From assembly GCF_900142845.1 (NCBI RefSeq), contig NZ_FSRU01000001.1, forward strand, positions 1,426,001 through 1,490,000: 64,000 bases of DNA. The letters are read 5' to 3'. The translations under genes were made by a program, and so were the position numbers. This document shows, piece by piece, positions 16,087 to 25,807 of this stretch. This DNA is from Paraburkholderia phenazinium. GTDB taxonomy: Bacteria > Pseudomonadota > Gammaproteobacteria > Burkholderiales > Burkholderiaceae. A model generated the notes under the pieces. That model had not been told where the DNA came from. It saw only the letters and a list, made by a program, of their open reading frames with translations, and ran no database searches. Within the stretch, counting starts at the first letter, position 1; every line of letters starts with the position of its first letter.

Positions 16087-18684
16087 ATGTCCAAAGACGC
16101 AGACTTGATCACCGACGAGCAGGTCGCTGCCATCGCCGATCGCATGGTCGGAGAAGGCAGACGGGTTTCCCCAGTGACGATCTGGTCGGAGGCGCGCGGC
16201 GGTTCGCTGGTGGCGATTGTGGCGGCGCTGGAGCGCTGGCGCGAGGCCCGCCAGCCCAGAACGCCGGATTTGCAGATACCGGGCGGATTGCCGGAAGGGC
16301 TTGCCGAGACCCTCATGAGCGCCGCGGGCCAGATCTGGACGACTTCCCAGGGCGAGGCGGAAAAGGCCTTCAGCCAGCGCCTCACGGCGGCGAGCGAGCA
16401 TGCCGACGCCGCGCTGGCGGATCGGGACGAAGCGCTAGCCGAGTTTCAAAAGCTCGCGGACGAAATCGACGCCGGGCGCGAGCGGCTCGCTGCGCTGACG
16501 GAGGCGTTGGGCGCCTCGGAACAGACTGCCGCGCAGCTTGGAGCGGAACTTGCCACGGCGACCGGCCGCGCGGATGCCGCCGAGACACGTATAGAGGAAC
16601 TCACGCAGCAGGTGTCGGCGGCGGACGCCAATCTTGAGACCGCGCAGGCATCGCTCGAAGTCGAGCGCCAGGCGCGTGAAGAACTGGCCGCGACGGTTTC
16701 AGCCAGGAACGATGAAATCGCCCAACTGACCCAGCAGCGCGACGACTCGCGGCAGGAGGCCGCCACGCTGAGCGCCGAGTGCCAGGCGAAGTCGGACGAG
16801 GTGGAGAAGTGGTCGCAGGCGTCGAGCGCGCTCACGTTGCGCGCGCAAACGGCCGAGGCGCGGATCGAGGAACTGGTGCAGCAGGCGTCGGTGGCGGACG
16901 CCACGCTGGAAACCACCCAGGCATCGCTCGAAGACGAACGCCGGGCGCATGAAGAATTGACCGCGGTTGTCGCGAGTAAAGACGGCGAGATCGCGAGCCT
17001 CAACCAGGCGCTCGATGGCGCGCGGCAGGAGGTCGCGTCGTTGCGCGCCGCCGGTGAGGCGAAGTCGGAAGAAATCGACAAGTGGTCGCAGGAAGCCAGC
17101 GCGGCTACCTCGCGTGCCCAGGCGGCCGAGGCACGTGTCGAGGAACTCGTGCAACGGGCGTCGGTGGCCGATGCGAGTTTGCAGGCGACCCAGGCATCGC
17201 TCGAAGAAGAGCGCAAGGCGCGTGACGAATTGGCCGCGCTGGTCGCGAACAGGAATGACGAGGTAGCGCGGCTCGCTCAGGATCTCGATGGCGCACGGCA
17301 GCAGGTTGCGACTTTGGACGCGGCCGGTCAGGCGAAATCGGAAGAAGTCGCCAGGTGGTCGCAGGAAGCCGGCGCGGCCACCTCGCGTGCGCAAGCGGCC
17401 GAGGCCCGTGTCGAGGAACTGCTGCGGCGTGCGTCGGTGGCCGATGCGAGTCTGCAGGCCACCGAGGCCTCGCTCGAAGAAGCCCGCAGAGCGCGAGAAG
17501 CATCGGCGCTGGCGCTCTCCGAGAAGAACGATGAGGTGGCACGACTCACTCAGGAGCGTGACGACTCGCAGCAGCAGATCGCCGCGTTGAACGACACGGG
17601 CCTGGCGAAGTCGGAAGAGATCTCGAAGTGGTCGCAGGAAGCCGGCGCGGCCACCTCGCGCGCGCAAGCCGCCGAGGCGCGGGTAGAGGAACTCCTGCAG
17701 CGCGCATCGGTGGAAAATGCCAACCTGGAAACCACCCGGACATCACTTGAAGAAGAGCGCAAGGCACGTGACGAGCTAGCCGCGCTTCTTTCGGATAAGA
17801 ACGATGAGATCGCGCGCCTCACCCAGGAGCGCGACGACTCGCAGCAGCAGATCGCCACGTTGCGCAATACGGGCGAGGCGAAGTCGGAAGAGGTCTCGAA
17901 GTGGTCGCAGGAAGCCGGCGAGGCCACCTCGCGCGCGCAAGCCGCCGAGGCACAGGCGAACGAGAGCCTTACGCGGCTTGCCGCTCTGCAGACGGAACTG
18001 GATGAGGCCCGCCAGGTGCTGGAGACAGAGCGCCACGCAACCGCGACGCGACTCGACGCAGAGTCGGATCAGCTCAACGAAGTGCAGCGTATCACCCAGG
18101 AACTCGAAGCAGCCCGCGGGCAGGTCGGCGCCCTCACGGAGGCGAAAACGTCCGCGAGCGCCGAATTGGCCCGCGTTTCGCAAGACGCCTCCGCCGCGAA
18201 GGAGCGCGCCGATACAGCCGAACGCTATGCAGCCCAGTTGGCGCAGCGCCTCGCAGAGCTCGCTGAGACCGCCGGCCAGGAGGGCCAGCGCGGCCAGCAT
18301 CCCGGCACTCGCGCGGACGAGCCGGAGAGCGCAGAGCAGGTGGCCGCCTTGCAGCGTCAGATATCGGCTCAGGCCAAAGCCCACGAAAAGGCCCTCAGCG
18401 ATCTGCGCACCAATGCCGAACAATGGGTGGCGCATGCCAGGGATCTGAAACAACGGCTAGGCCAGGCCGGCGAAAAGATCTTGTTCATCGATGCACGCAG
18501 CACGGGAGAAGTCGCGCTTGTCCGCAGGCTGGCATCGGAACTGGAGCGGCTTAAGCCTGATCATGAATTGATATCCCGGGACGCGCAGCAAAAGCTGATT
18601 GGCGCGACCATGAGTCTGCAACTCGCCCAGAAGGGTTACCAATATGATCCGGCTACGGCGGTGATGTCGAAGATAAATGGCTAA
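16087..18684 (+). CDS. KfrA-like DNA-binding protein with giant repetitive coiled coil
   Basis: 865 residues from ATG 16087 (GAGGCG upstream). The N-terminal ~90 residues resemble the KfrA_N DNA-binding domain (ITDEQVAAIADRMVGEGRRVSPVTIWSEARGG). Almost everything after that is coiled coil made of five near-identical 91-residue units plus a sixth decayed one, each starting AExRxEEL and ending TSRAQA-like. The last ~100 residues are non-repetitive. KfrA homologues act in plasmid or nucleoid organisation. Here the gene sits among chromosomal genes with no replication or partition genes. It is probably a chromosomal architectural protein. Confidence 0.8.
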   Translation: MSKDADLITDEQVAAIADRMVGEGRRVSPVTIWSEARGGSLVAIVAALERWREARQPRTPDLQIPGGLPEGLAETLMSAAGQIWTTSQGEAEKAFSQRLTAASEHADAALADRDEALAEFQKLADEIDAGRERLAALTEALGASEQTAAQLGAELATATGRADAAETRIEELTQQVSAADANLETAQASLEVERQAREELAATVSARNDEIAQLTQQRDDSRQEAATLSAECQAKSDEVEKWSQASSALTLRAQTAEARIEELVQQASVADATLETTQASLEDERRAHEELTAVVASKDGEIASLNQALDGARQEVASLRAAGEAKSEEIDKWSQEASAATSRAQAAEARVEELVQRASVADASLQATQASLEEERKARDELAALVANRNDEVARLAQDLDGARQQVATLDAAGQAKSEEVARWSQEAGAATSRAQAAEARVEELLRRASVADASLQATEASLEEARRAREASALALSEKNDEVARLTQERDDSQQQIAALNDTGLAKSEEISKWSQEAGAATSRAQAAEARVEELLQRASVENANLETTRTSLEEERKARDELAALLSDKNDEIARLTQERDDSQQQIATLRNTGEAKSEEVSKWSQEAGEATSRAQAAEAQANESLTRLAALQTELDEARQVLETERHATATRLDAESDQLNEVQRITQELEAARGQVGALTEAKTSASAELARVSQDASAAKERADTAERYAAQLAQRLAELAETAGQEGQRGQHPGTRADEPESAEQVAALQRQISAQAKAHEKALSDLRTNAEQWVAHARDLKQRLGQAGEKILFIDARSTGEVALVRRLASELERLKPDHELISRDAQQKLIGATMSLQLAQKGYQYDPATAVMSKING
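16579..18216 (+). repeat. Six tandem 273-bp (91-codon) repeats
   Basis: Units begin at 16579, 16852, 17125, 17398, 17671 and 17944. The period is exactly 273 bp throughout. Units 3 to 5 are very similar at DNA level, and the sixth keeps length and heptad pattern but little sequence. 91 residues equals 13 heptads, so the coiled-coil register is preserved across joints. Copy number is likely to vary between strains by recombination. Confidence 0.9.
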
Positions 18685-18744
18685 GGTTTGCCGGCGAGGG
18701 CGCCCGTTCGACATGGCCATGCAAATCACTGACAATCGAAGATG

Positions 18745-18778
18745 CAGTGGGCGAGCGTCACGCATAGCGCGCCCACTG
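18745..18778. terminator. Terminator-like hairpin after the KfrA-like gene
   Basis: CAGTGGGCG and CGCCCACTG form a perfect 9-bp stem around a 16-base loop, followed by ATTATTC. It is between two genes on the same strand, 60 bases after the stop. The T tail is weak. Confidence 0.45.
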
Positions 18779-18811
18779 ATTATTCAAAGCCATCTTCGAT
18801 AAAAAGAACCG

Positions 18812-19249
18812 ATGAAAAAATATCTCGCCATTCCGGTTGTTTTGCTGGCCTGCGGTTTCGCGCACGCGCAAGGGAATTCCCAAACTCCGAGTCCGTATTC
18901 CAAGGAATATGCGGCTTGTATAGCGAAAGCCGGTCCACCTGGTTTCTACGATCAATCGGCGGCGTCCAATTGCGATGTCGCGGAAATCAAGTTTCAGAAG
19001 AAGCGGATTAACACGGCGTACAACAAGATTCTGAAGTTGTGGCAAGACAATCCCGATGCGATCGCCAGGCTCAATAACGCGCAAAAGGCCTGGGTGCAGT
19101 GGCGAGACGAAACCTACGGTTTGCTGTCGGAGGATGGCGGCATGAATGGCCAGGTTGTCTACATCGTCAGTTCGAGTTTCATGCTCAAATCCCTGGCCGA
19201 TCAGGCGAACCTGCTGGAGGGCATTCTTTCTGCGAATGGCGGCGATTAG
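18812..19249 (+). CDS. Exported LprI/DUF1311-type protein
   Basis: 145 residues with a signal peptide (MKKYLAIPVVLLACGFAHAQ). The mature part has two spaced Cys (CIAKA and NCDVAEIKFQ) and the DUF1311 hallmark LNNAQKAWVQWRDETYGLL. LprI-type proteins have been linked to lysozyme inhibition in mycobacteria, but most members are uncharacterised. Predicted periplasmic. The Cys at residue 14 in LLACGF could suggest a lipobox, but the following residues fit signal peptidase I better. Confidence 0.8.
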   Translation: MKKYLAIPVVLLACGFAHAQGNSQTPSPYSKEYAACIAKAGPPGFYDQSAASNCDVAEIKFQKKRINTAYNKILKLWQDNPDAIARLNNAQKAWVQWRDETYGLLSEDGGMNGQVVYIVSSSFMLKSLADQANLLEGILSANGGD

Positions 19250-19377
19250 ATCGCCCAGGGCTTGCTTGCTCACTCACGTAGCGGGAGGCCGGCATCGGCT
19301 TCGGAGCCGTGCGGCATGGATCGTGCTGACAGAAAGGCGTTAAGGACGTCGAAGACGTCAAGCTTCTGGAGCCGGTC

Positions 19378-19899
19378 ATGCCTATCAAGCCTGTCGCCCC
19401 TTCGCCGACTGACGAACTCGGCACCGTCCCGGATACAGCGAGCCCCGCGTATGCCGGGCGTCATCCGATTACGCGTCTGTTCGACCGGTTTGCCAGCCTC
19501 GTGACCCGATGGACCGGCTCGCCCACGGCCTTCACGCTCGCCGTATTGACGGTTCTGATCTGGATCGTGACGGGGCCGATTTTTCACTACTCCGACGGAT
19601 GGCAACTGGTCATTAACACCGGCACCACCATCGTCACGTTTCTCATGGTCTTCCTGATCCAGCAAAGCCAGAACAAGGATAGCGTCGCATTGCATCTGAA
19701 ACTGAATGAGCTGCTGTCCTCGCATCGGGCCGCGAACAATCAGCTGATCGGTATCGAGGATGCGTCGGAAGAAGAACTGCGCAGGCTGGCGGCGGCTTAT
19801 CTGCGCCTGTCCACGCAGCCTAATTCCGTAGAGGTGTCCGCTAGAGAGGGGGCGGAGCCAGCGCCGCCGGTCGGGGCAATGGTGGACCGTCAATCGTGA
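19378..19899 (+). CDS. Low-affinity iron permease-family small membrane protein
   Basis: 173 residues. Two membrane segments (~52-68 and ~76-95) flank FHYSDGWQLVINTGTTIVTFLMVFLIQQSQNKD, the core of the family named after yeast low-affinity iron permease. Bacterial members are short and the iron role is untested. The cytoplasmic tail starts with LKLNELLSS. No iron-related neighbours are seen. Confidence 0.8.
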   Translation: MPIKPVAPSPTDELGTVPDTASPAYAGRHPITRLFDRFASLVTRWTGSPTAFTLAVLTVLIWIVTGPIFHYSDGWQLVINTGTTIVTFLMVFLIQQSQNKDSVALHLKLNELLSSHRAANNQLIGIEDASEEELRRLAAAYLRLSTQPNSVEVSAREGAEPAPPVGAMVDRQS

Positions 19900-20129
19900 A
19901 GCGATGGCGCGGGTGTGATCTCAAGCGGCAGATTCTCTACCGCTAATCGACAGGGGCAGCATGCCGCCACTGTCGAGCGCGAGCCCAATCTGCTCGCCGC
20001 CGATCAGCCGGTCGGAATCGAGGCAAGGAATATCGTAAGAGCGGGCATAAGGCGAGCCTTCGCTCACGCGCGTCGTTTTGCGAGCGGTTAAACTCGAGCG
20101 ACCACGCTCGCCACCCCCCAGGAGCCCCC

Positions 20130-20531
20130 ATGTCCACGCCAACAACCGACAACGGCATCGTCACCCTACCCACGCATCGCTCAGTAGCGGAAGCCGCCGA
20201 CCGACTCGCCGCGCTGATCGAAGCGAAGCAGATTCTCCTGTTCGCCCGCATTGATTTCGCCGCGGACGCACAGCGCGCGGGCCTGACGATGAATCCGTCG
20301 CAGTTGCTCGTATTCGGCAATCCGCGCGCCGGGACGCCGCTGATGCAAGCGGTGCCGACGGCGGCGCTCGATTTGCCGCTCAAGGTTCTGGTGTGGCAGG
20401 ACGGCGACGGCCGCGTCTGGTTCTCGTATAACGCAACGAGCTACCTGCAGGCGCGGCATGGTGCGCCTGCGGATCTGATGAAGGCCATTGATGGCGTCGT
20501 CGCGCTGGTGCAGGCGGCAGCGGCCGACTAA
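20130..20531 (+). CDS. DUF302 domain protein
   Basis: 133 residues, single domain. HRSVAEAADRLAALIEAKQILLFARIDF, NPSQLLVFGNPRAGTPLMQA and LPLKVLVWQDGDGRVWFSYN match the DUF302 pattern. Cytoplasmic; function unknown, with family members often next to redox or metal genes. A strong AGGAG is seven bases before the start. Confidence 0.85.
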   Translation: MSTPTTDNGIVTLPTHRSVAEAADRLAALIEAKQILLFARIDFAADAQRAGLTMNPSQLLVFGNPRAGTPLMQAVPTAALDLPLKVLVWQDGDGRVWFSYNATSYLQARHGAPADLMKAIDGVVALVQAAAAD

Positions 20532-20582
20532 GCCGCGGCCACGCTCAAACGCGCGCGGTCGCCGCGTCGGCGCCCCGAGCCG

Positions 20583-20786
20583 CTAGCGACGGCCGCTGCG
20601 GCCCCACACATAGCGCACCCAGCGCTGCCACCGGCTTTGCGGCGGCGCGGCAGCGTGATGGGCGGCCTGCTCCTGGCGGTCGCGCTGGACGCTCTTTTGC
20701 ACCTGTTCGTGAATCTGGCGCAAGGTCATGCCGCCGGGGCCTTTCAGTTTGTCGGGGTCGGCGTTGGGATCGGGATCATCGGTCAT
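20583..20786 (-). CDS. Small basic hypothetical protein, 67 aa
   Basis: The N-terminal half is acidic (MTDDPDPNADPDKLKGPGG), the middle TLRQIHEQVQKSVQRDRQEQ is helical, and the end WQRWVRYVWGRSGRR is aromatic and basic. No family recognised. There is no good ribosome site, and the frame continues upstream to 21134 over the next gene, which is unlikely to be coding. Moderate support only. Confidence 0.5.
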   Translation of the reverse strand: MTDDPDPNADPDKLKGPGGMTLRQIHEQVQKSVQRDRQEQAAHHAAAPPQSRWQRWVRYVWGRSGRR

Positions 20787-20985
20787 GGGAAGGGGGATTC
20801 CAGATGAGTCGATCTGATCTTGATACAGATGGCGAGTCGCGGCAAGCACGCCCGAGCCGCATCCAGGCAAACAGGAACCCAGCACGAACCCACCAACGGA
20901 CCGGCCGCCCGCTTTCATCATGTCACGCCGTCGAATCCGCAAGACTGGCACAATCGGATGATCTTCGACCCGCCCGGGAATCCCG

Positions 20986-22797
20986 ATGTCAGACCCCGCC
21001 TCACCTGCGCCGCGCATCGCGCCCCTCTTCGCGCTGTTTCCGTTCCTGCGCCCGTATGCCGGACGCTGGGCGCTCGCGTTCCTTGCGCTGGTGACATCGG
21101 CGGGGGCCACGCTGGTGCTGCCGGTGGCGTTCAAGTACCTGATCGACCGCGGGTTCGCCAGCGGCGAGCGGGCGCATATCGACCGCTATTTCCTCGCGCT
21201 CTTCTGCGTTTCGCTGGTGCTGGCCGGCGCCACGGCGCTGCGTTTCTACCTGGTGTCTTGGCTGGGCGAGCGGGTTACGGCCGATTTGCGGCGCGCGGTC
21301 TACGACCACGTGCTGGAGATGAGTCCGCAGTTCTTCGAAACCACACAAACCGGCGAGGTGCTTTCGCGGCTGACTGCCGACACCACCCTGATCCAGGCGG
21401 TGGTGGGCACCAGCCTGTCACTAGGGCTACGCAACTTCTTCCTGCTGATCGGCGGTGTCGCGATGCTGGTGGTGACAAGTCCCGTGCTGTCCGGGTACAT
21501 CATCGCCACGTTGTTCGTGGTGGTGGCGCCTATCGTCATCTTTGGACGACGCGTGCGGCGCCTCTCGCGTGCCAGCCAGGACAAGGTAGCGAACGCGAGC
21601 GCGCTGGCGGGCGAGGTGCTCAACGCCATGCCGACCGTGCAGTCGTTCACGCAGGAGCCGTTCGAGTCGCGGCGCTTTGCGGGTGCGGTGGAAACCGCCT
21701 TCGACACGGCGCTTACCCGGATTCGGGCGCGCGCCTGGCTGACCGCGGTGGTGATCGTGCTGATATTCACGGCCATCGTGTTCGTGCTGTGGCTCGGGGC
21801 GCAGGCGGTGCTGGCCGGGCGCATGACGGCCGGCCAGTTGTCCCAGTTCATCCTGTACGCGGTGTTTACTGCCGGCGCGGTGGGGGCGGTCGCCGAGGTG
21901 TGGGGCGATCTGCAGCGCGCCGCCGGCGCGACCGAACGTTTGCTGCAACTGCTGGCGGCGCGCTCGCCGGTCGTGCAGGCGGGGACGACGGTCGCGCTGC
22001 CGGCGCGTGGCGACGGCATCCAGTTCGACGACGTGAGCTTCTCGTATCCGTCCCGCTCCGGCATTGCGGCGCTTTCCGGTCTGTCGCTCCATGTTCGCGC
22101 GGGCGAGCATGTCGCATTGGTGGGCCCATCAGGTGCGGGCAAGACCACGCTGTTCCAGTTGCTGCTGCGCTTTTACGATCCGCAGTCCGGCACCATTCTG
22201 ATTAACGGCGTCCCGACGCGGGATGTGCCGCTGGTCGAATTGCGGCGGGAAATCGGCGTCGTGCTACAGGAGTCGGTGATCTTTTCGGGTAGCGTGCTCG
22301 ACAACATCCGCTATGGCGCGCCCGAAGCGACGCTTGCAGACGTGCAGCGGGCCGCCGGCATGGCCGCTGCAGCCGGCTTTATCGAAGCCTTGCCGCAAGG
22401 CTACGACACGTTTCTCGGCGAGCGCGGCGTACGCTTGTCCGGTGGACAGCGTCAGCGCATCGCAATCGCGCGCGCGATCCTCAAGAATCCGCCCATCCTG
22501 CTGCTCGACGAGGCCACCAGCGCGCTCGACGCAACCAGCGAACGGCTGGTCCAGACGGCGCTCGACAATGCCGCGCAGAACCGCACCACGCTCGTCATCG
22601 CACACCGCCTCGCGACGGTGCAGCAAGCCGACCGCATTGTCGTGCTGGAGCATGGGCGCATCGTCGCGCAGGGGCGTCATGCCGAGCTGCTGCTGAGTTC
22701 GCCGCTCTACGCCCAGCTTGCCGCGCTGCAGTTCGGCGAGCCGCTCGCGCAGACCGTGCCGCGCGATGCGGTGCGGGATCACATGGATTCGGCCTGA
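20986..22797 (+). CDS. ABC exporter half-transporter (MsbA-like, fused TMD-NBD)
   Basis: 603 residues. The six-helix exporter domain covers ~20-310, the ATPase ~345-590. Walker A is GPSGAGKTT (~380), the signature LSGGQRQR (~484), Walker B ILLLDEATSALD (~505-516) and the H-loop IAHRLAT (~538). All motifs are canonical, so a homodimer would have two active ATP sites. This subfamily exports lipids, drugs or peptides; no processing protease domain is present. No partner gene nearby. Confidence 0.93.
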   Translation: MSDPASPAPRIAPLFALFPFLRPYAGRWALAFLALVTSAGATLVLPVAFKYLIDRGFASGERAHIDRYFLALFCVSLVLAGATALRFYLVSWLGERVTADLRRAVYDHVLEMSPQFFETTQTGEVLSRLTADTTLIQAVVGTSLSLGLRNFFLLIGGVAMLVVTSPVLSGYIIATLFVVVAPIVIFGRRVRRLSRASQDKVANASALAGEVLNAMPTVQSFTQEPFESRRFAGAVETAFDTALTRIRARAWLTAVVIVLIFTAIVFVLWLGAQAVLAGRMTAGQLSQFILYAVFTAGAVGAVAEVWGDLQRAAGATERLLQLLAARSPVVQAGTTVALPARGDGIQFDDVSFSYPSRSGIAALSGLSLHVRAGEHVALVGPSGAGKTTLFQLLLRFYDPQSGTILINGVPTRDVPLVELRREIGVVLQESVIFSGSVLDNIRYGAPEATLADVQRAAGMAAAAGFIEALPQGYDTFLGERGVRLSGGQRQRIAIARAILKNPPILLLDEATSALDATSERLVQTALDNAAQNRTTLVIAHRLATVQQADRIVVLEHGRIVAQGRHAELLLSSPLYAQLAALQFGEPLAQTVPRDAVRDHMDSA

Positions 22798-22809
22798 CGT
22801 GCGTGTGGC

Positions 22810-22830
22810 GCAGCCGCTTCGGGCGGCTGC
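22810..22830. terminator. Hairpin between convergent genes
   Basis: GCAGCCGC-TTCGG-GCGGCTGC: an 8-bp perfect stem with a UUCG-type loop, 13 bases after the ABC exporter stop and before the convergent oxidoreductase end. No T run. Confidence 0.5.
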
Positions 22831-22877
22831 TGTCGCCGTCGTCGTCAGCGCCGCTTGTCGTCACGGGACAGGTGCGA

Positions 22878-24119
22878 CTAAAACCGCTCTACCCTGAACG
22901 GCCGCGCATCCACTACGGTCTCCTCACCGGTCATCATCTCGGCGATCAGGCGGCCCGTGATGGGGCCGAGCGTCAATCCGTGATGCGCATGGCCGAACGC
23001 AAACCACAGTCCGCGGTGACGCGGGGCCGGCCCGATGATGGGCAGCATGTCGGCTGTGCATGGGCGCGCTCCCATCCAGGCCTGTTCGTCGAGACGCTCG
23101 CCCAATGGAAACAGCGTGCGCGCAACCGGCTCCACGGCTTCAAGCTGGATGGGCGTCCTGGGCGCATCGCGAAGGGCGATTTCCGCGCCCGTGGTCAAGC
23201 GGATGCCGCGTGCCATAGGCGCCAGCACGTAGCCCACTTCTACGTCCAGCACCGGATGATGCAGGCGGGCCCCTGCGTGGGCCGCATAGTGCATGTGGTA
23301 GCCGCGTTTGACGCCAAGCGGCAGACGGTAACCGAGCCGCGAACTCACGCGATCCGACCACGGACCGAGCGCCACCACCGCCGATGGCGCCGTGATCGTG
23401 CCGTCCTGCGTATCGACCTCCCAACCTGCGCGAAGCGAGTCGGCATCGCCGATGAAAAACCGTCCACCGAGCGCTTCGAAATATTTTGCGTAGGCGGTGA
23501 CGAGCGCGTTCGGGTCGCTCACGGAATCGGATGCCGGATAGCGCAAACCGCCGGACAAGGTTGTGGCGAGATCGGGTTCGGCCTGGTGCAGGGCGGCCGG
23601 GTCGAGCGATTCGAAGGCGACGCCATACTCGCGTTGCCACCGTTCGGCGAGCCGGTTTTCCGCGTCGCGTGCCGCTTCGGTGCGAAACACCTTGATCCAG
23701 CCGATTGGCCTTAACAACGCGCTCGCATCGGCATCCGCCGCCAGCGCCCGGTGCTCGCTGACGCAATGTTCGATCAAAGTCGAGTAGGACTTCGCAATCG
23801 CCGCATGTTTTGCCGGATGCGAATTGCGCCAGTATTGCCACAGAAATGGCGCTACCCTGAGCAGCGCATCGGCATGGTAGCGAACGTCAGGCGACTGGTT
23901 GCGCGCGTAGCGAAGCAGGGTGCCAAGTCCGCGCGGAAACGCATAGGGATAGACGCCTTCACGCTGGATCAGGCCGGCATTGCCGAACGAGGTTTCGTTG
24001 CCGGGCAGCTTGCGGTCCACCAGTGCGACCTGGCGGCCGCGCTTTTGCAGATGCACGGCAACGCTCACGCCGACCATACCCGCGCCGAGTACGACGGTAT
24101 CGAAGTTCAATCTGCTCAT
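22878..24119 (-). CDS. FAD-dependent amino-acid dehydrogenase (DadA/D-amino-acid dehydrogenase-like)
   Basis: 413 residues. The N-terminus has the FAD dinucleotide loop VVLGAGMVGVSVAVHLQKRG. Internal blocks GGLRYPASDSVSDPNALV and the C-terminal WMGARPCTADMLPIIGPAP plus FAFGHAHHGLTLGP are standard in DadA-like oxidases and dehydrogenases of the DAO superfamily. It probably oxidises a D-amino acid or N-substituted amino acid to the keto acid at the inner face of the membrane. No racemase neighbour, so the substrate stays open. Confidence 0.88.
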   Translation of the reverse strand: MSRLNFDTVVLGAGMVGVSVAVHLQKRGRQVALVDRKLPGNETSFGNAGLIQREGVYPYAFPRGLGTLLRYARNQSPDVRYHADALLRVAPFLWQYWRNSHPAKHAAIAKSYSTLIEHCVSEHRALAADADASALLRPIGWIKVFRTEAARDAENRLAERWQREYGVAFESLDPAALHQAEPDLATTLSGGLRYPASDSVSDPNALVTAYAKYFEALGGRFFIGDADSLRAGWEVDTQDGTITAPSAVVALGPWSDRVSSRLGYRLPLGVKRGYHMHYAAHAGARLHHPVLDVEVGYVLAPMARGIRLTTGAEIALRDAPRTPIQLEAVEPVARTLFPLGERLDEQAWMGARPCTADMLPIIGPAPRHRGLWFAFGHAHHGLTLGPITGRLIAEMMTGEETVVDARPFRVERF

Positions 24120-24218
24120 GAGCTCATGGTGACCGGTCAGGCGAGACTTGCCGCGACGTACGGCGGAAGACGGAATCGACGTAAGTTATCACATGGCCCG
24201 CAGCGGGCAGATCTCGTC

Positions 24219-25787
24219 TCAATGCCGTTTGTCTCGTGCCTTGCCGCTCAGTAACGACTCGGGATGCTGCTCGAGATAGTCCGCAAGCTGGTTCAGCGTC
24301 TGCAACGTCCGCGTCAATTGCGTGAGCGCCAGGTGCAGATCGGACTGCAGAGGCGAGTCCTGCTGCAAGGTCGCCTGCGCGGCGCTGAAGGTCTGCTGCG
24401 CGCTTTGCAGCGTGTCGCGCGCCTGCGGCACGAGTTGCGTATCGAGTTGGTCGAACAGGTGAGCGGCGCTCCCTAGCGTCTTGTTGAGGTTGCTGCCTAT
24501 CTCCGCGAACGGCACCTGATCGAGCCTGGTTGCGATGTCCCCGATCTGCACCTGCAGTTCTTCTAGCGTGTTCGGTACGGTCGGCAATACGAGCGGCGTC
24601 CGGCTCATGTCGACGGAGACGGGGCGCGCACCGGGAAACATGTCGAGCGCCACGTAACGCCGATTCGTCAGCAGATTGCCGGTGCGCAACTGTCCGCGCA
24701 AGCCGCGCGCCACGAGTTTGCGCAGCAGCGCCTTGCCTTCTTGCGGGTCGCCGTGGCCGACCGATTCGCGATAGCTGCGGCCCAGCCGGTCTGGAAACAG
24801 ATTCATCGTCACCGGCATGGTGAAGTCGCCGCGCTTCGGGTCGTAGGCGACATCGATCGCGGTCACATAACCCAGTTCGATGCCATGGAAGTCCACCGCC
24901 GCGCCGACCGACAACCCGCGCAGCGACTGCTCGAACTTCATGATCACCTGAGCCGGGGGACCGTCCGGCTTCTGCATCGCGTTGGCCTCGTCGTCGGCGA
25001 GACTGAAGCCGGCGCCGTCCGGCGCCGCTTCGCCGACCGACTGATCCGGCGGCGGCTGCTGGAAAGCGATGCCGCCCAGCAGGACCGTCGCGAGCGATTG
25101 CGTGTTGAGCTTGAGCCCGGCCGAGTCGATCCGCAGATCGACGCCGCTCGCGTGCCACCAGCGCGATTTGACGTCGACGTAGCGGTCATAGGGCGCATCG
25201 ACGAACACATCGATAGTCACGCCGTTGCCGTCCCGATCCAGCGAAAACCCGGTCACCTGTCCGACCTGCATGTGGCGGTAATACACCGGCGAACCGATAT
25301 CGACCGAGCCGAGCGAACTGCCGTGCAGGACATAACGACGCCCGTTGCGCTCGCTGGTGACGGTGGGCGGCGTTTCGAGCCCGGCGAACTGCGAACAGCG
25401 CTCGCGCGAACGGCCCAGGTCCACACCGATGTAGGCGCCCGATAGCACGGTTTCGAGCCCGGAGATGCCGCTCGAGCCGATGCGGGGGCGCACCACCCAG
25501 AAGCGCGTGTCTTGCACTGCGAACGGCTTGGCCGTGCCGGTCAATTGCGCGTCGACCAGCACGCGCGCGTGATCGTTCGACAGGCGGATCGCCTTGACCG
25601 AGCCGATATCGAGGTTCCGGTAGCGGAGTTTTGTCTTGCCGGGTTCCAGACCTTCGGCGCTGACGAAGCTGATCGTCACGTTCGGTCCACGGGCGTTGAG
25701 CGACTCGATAAGGAATGCGATACAAATCGCCGCCGCGGTAAACGGGACGAGCCAGATGAAGTACCGCAGTGCTTGCCTGCTGGACAC
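24219..25787 (-). CDS. pqiB: PqiB-type MCE-domain membrane protein
   Basis: 522 residues with one N-terminal transmembrane helix (~9-28), then three MCE modules (starting near VTISFVSAEGLEPGKTKLRYRNLDIGSV, VLHGSSLGSVDIGSPVYYRHMQVGQV and SLRGLSVGAAVDFHGIELGYV). A long C-terminal helix follows (~420-515). This is the layout of PqiB, which forms a periplasmic tunnel for lipid transfer between the membranes. The usual PqiA membrane partners are not adjacent. The gene is followed upstream, on the same strand, by a DUF3313 lipoprotein gene only 20 bases away (25808). Confidence 0.88.
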   Translation of the reverse strand: MSSRQALRYFIWLVPFTAAAICIAFLIESLNARGPNVTISFVSAEGLEPGKTKLRYRNLDIGSVKAIRLSNDHARVLVDAQLTGTAKPFAVQDTRFWVVRPRIGSSGISGLETVLSGAYIGVDLGRSRERCSQFAGLETPPTVTSERNGRRYVLHGSSLGSVDIGSPVYYRHMQVGQVTGFSLDRDGNGVTIDVFVDAPYDRYVDVKSRWWHASGVDLRIDSAGLKLNTQSLATVLLGGIAFQQPPPDQSVGEAAPDGAGFSLADDEANAMQKPDGPPAQVIMKFEQSLRGLSVGAAVDFHGIELGYVTAIDVAYDPKRGDFTMPVTMNLFPDRLGRSYRESVGHGDPQEGKALLRKLVARGLRGQLRTGNLLTNRRYVALDMFPGARPVSVDMSRTPLVLPTVPNTLEELQVQIGDIATRLDQVPFAEIGSNLNKTLGSAAHLFDQLDTQLVPQARDTLQSAQQTFSAAQATLQQDSPLQSDLHLALTQLTRTLQTLNQLADYLEQHPESLLSGKARDKRH

Positions 25788-25807
25788 GGCGGTCTCCGGA
25801 TCCGCGA

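Noticed and set aside
16579..18216. CRISPR-like or satellite array
   Set aside because: The repeats are 273 bp, in frame, without spacers and encode coiled coil; they are part of a protein gene.
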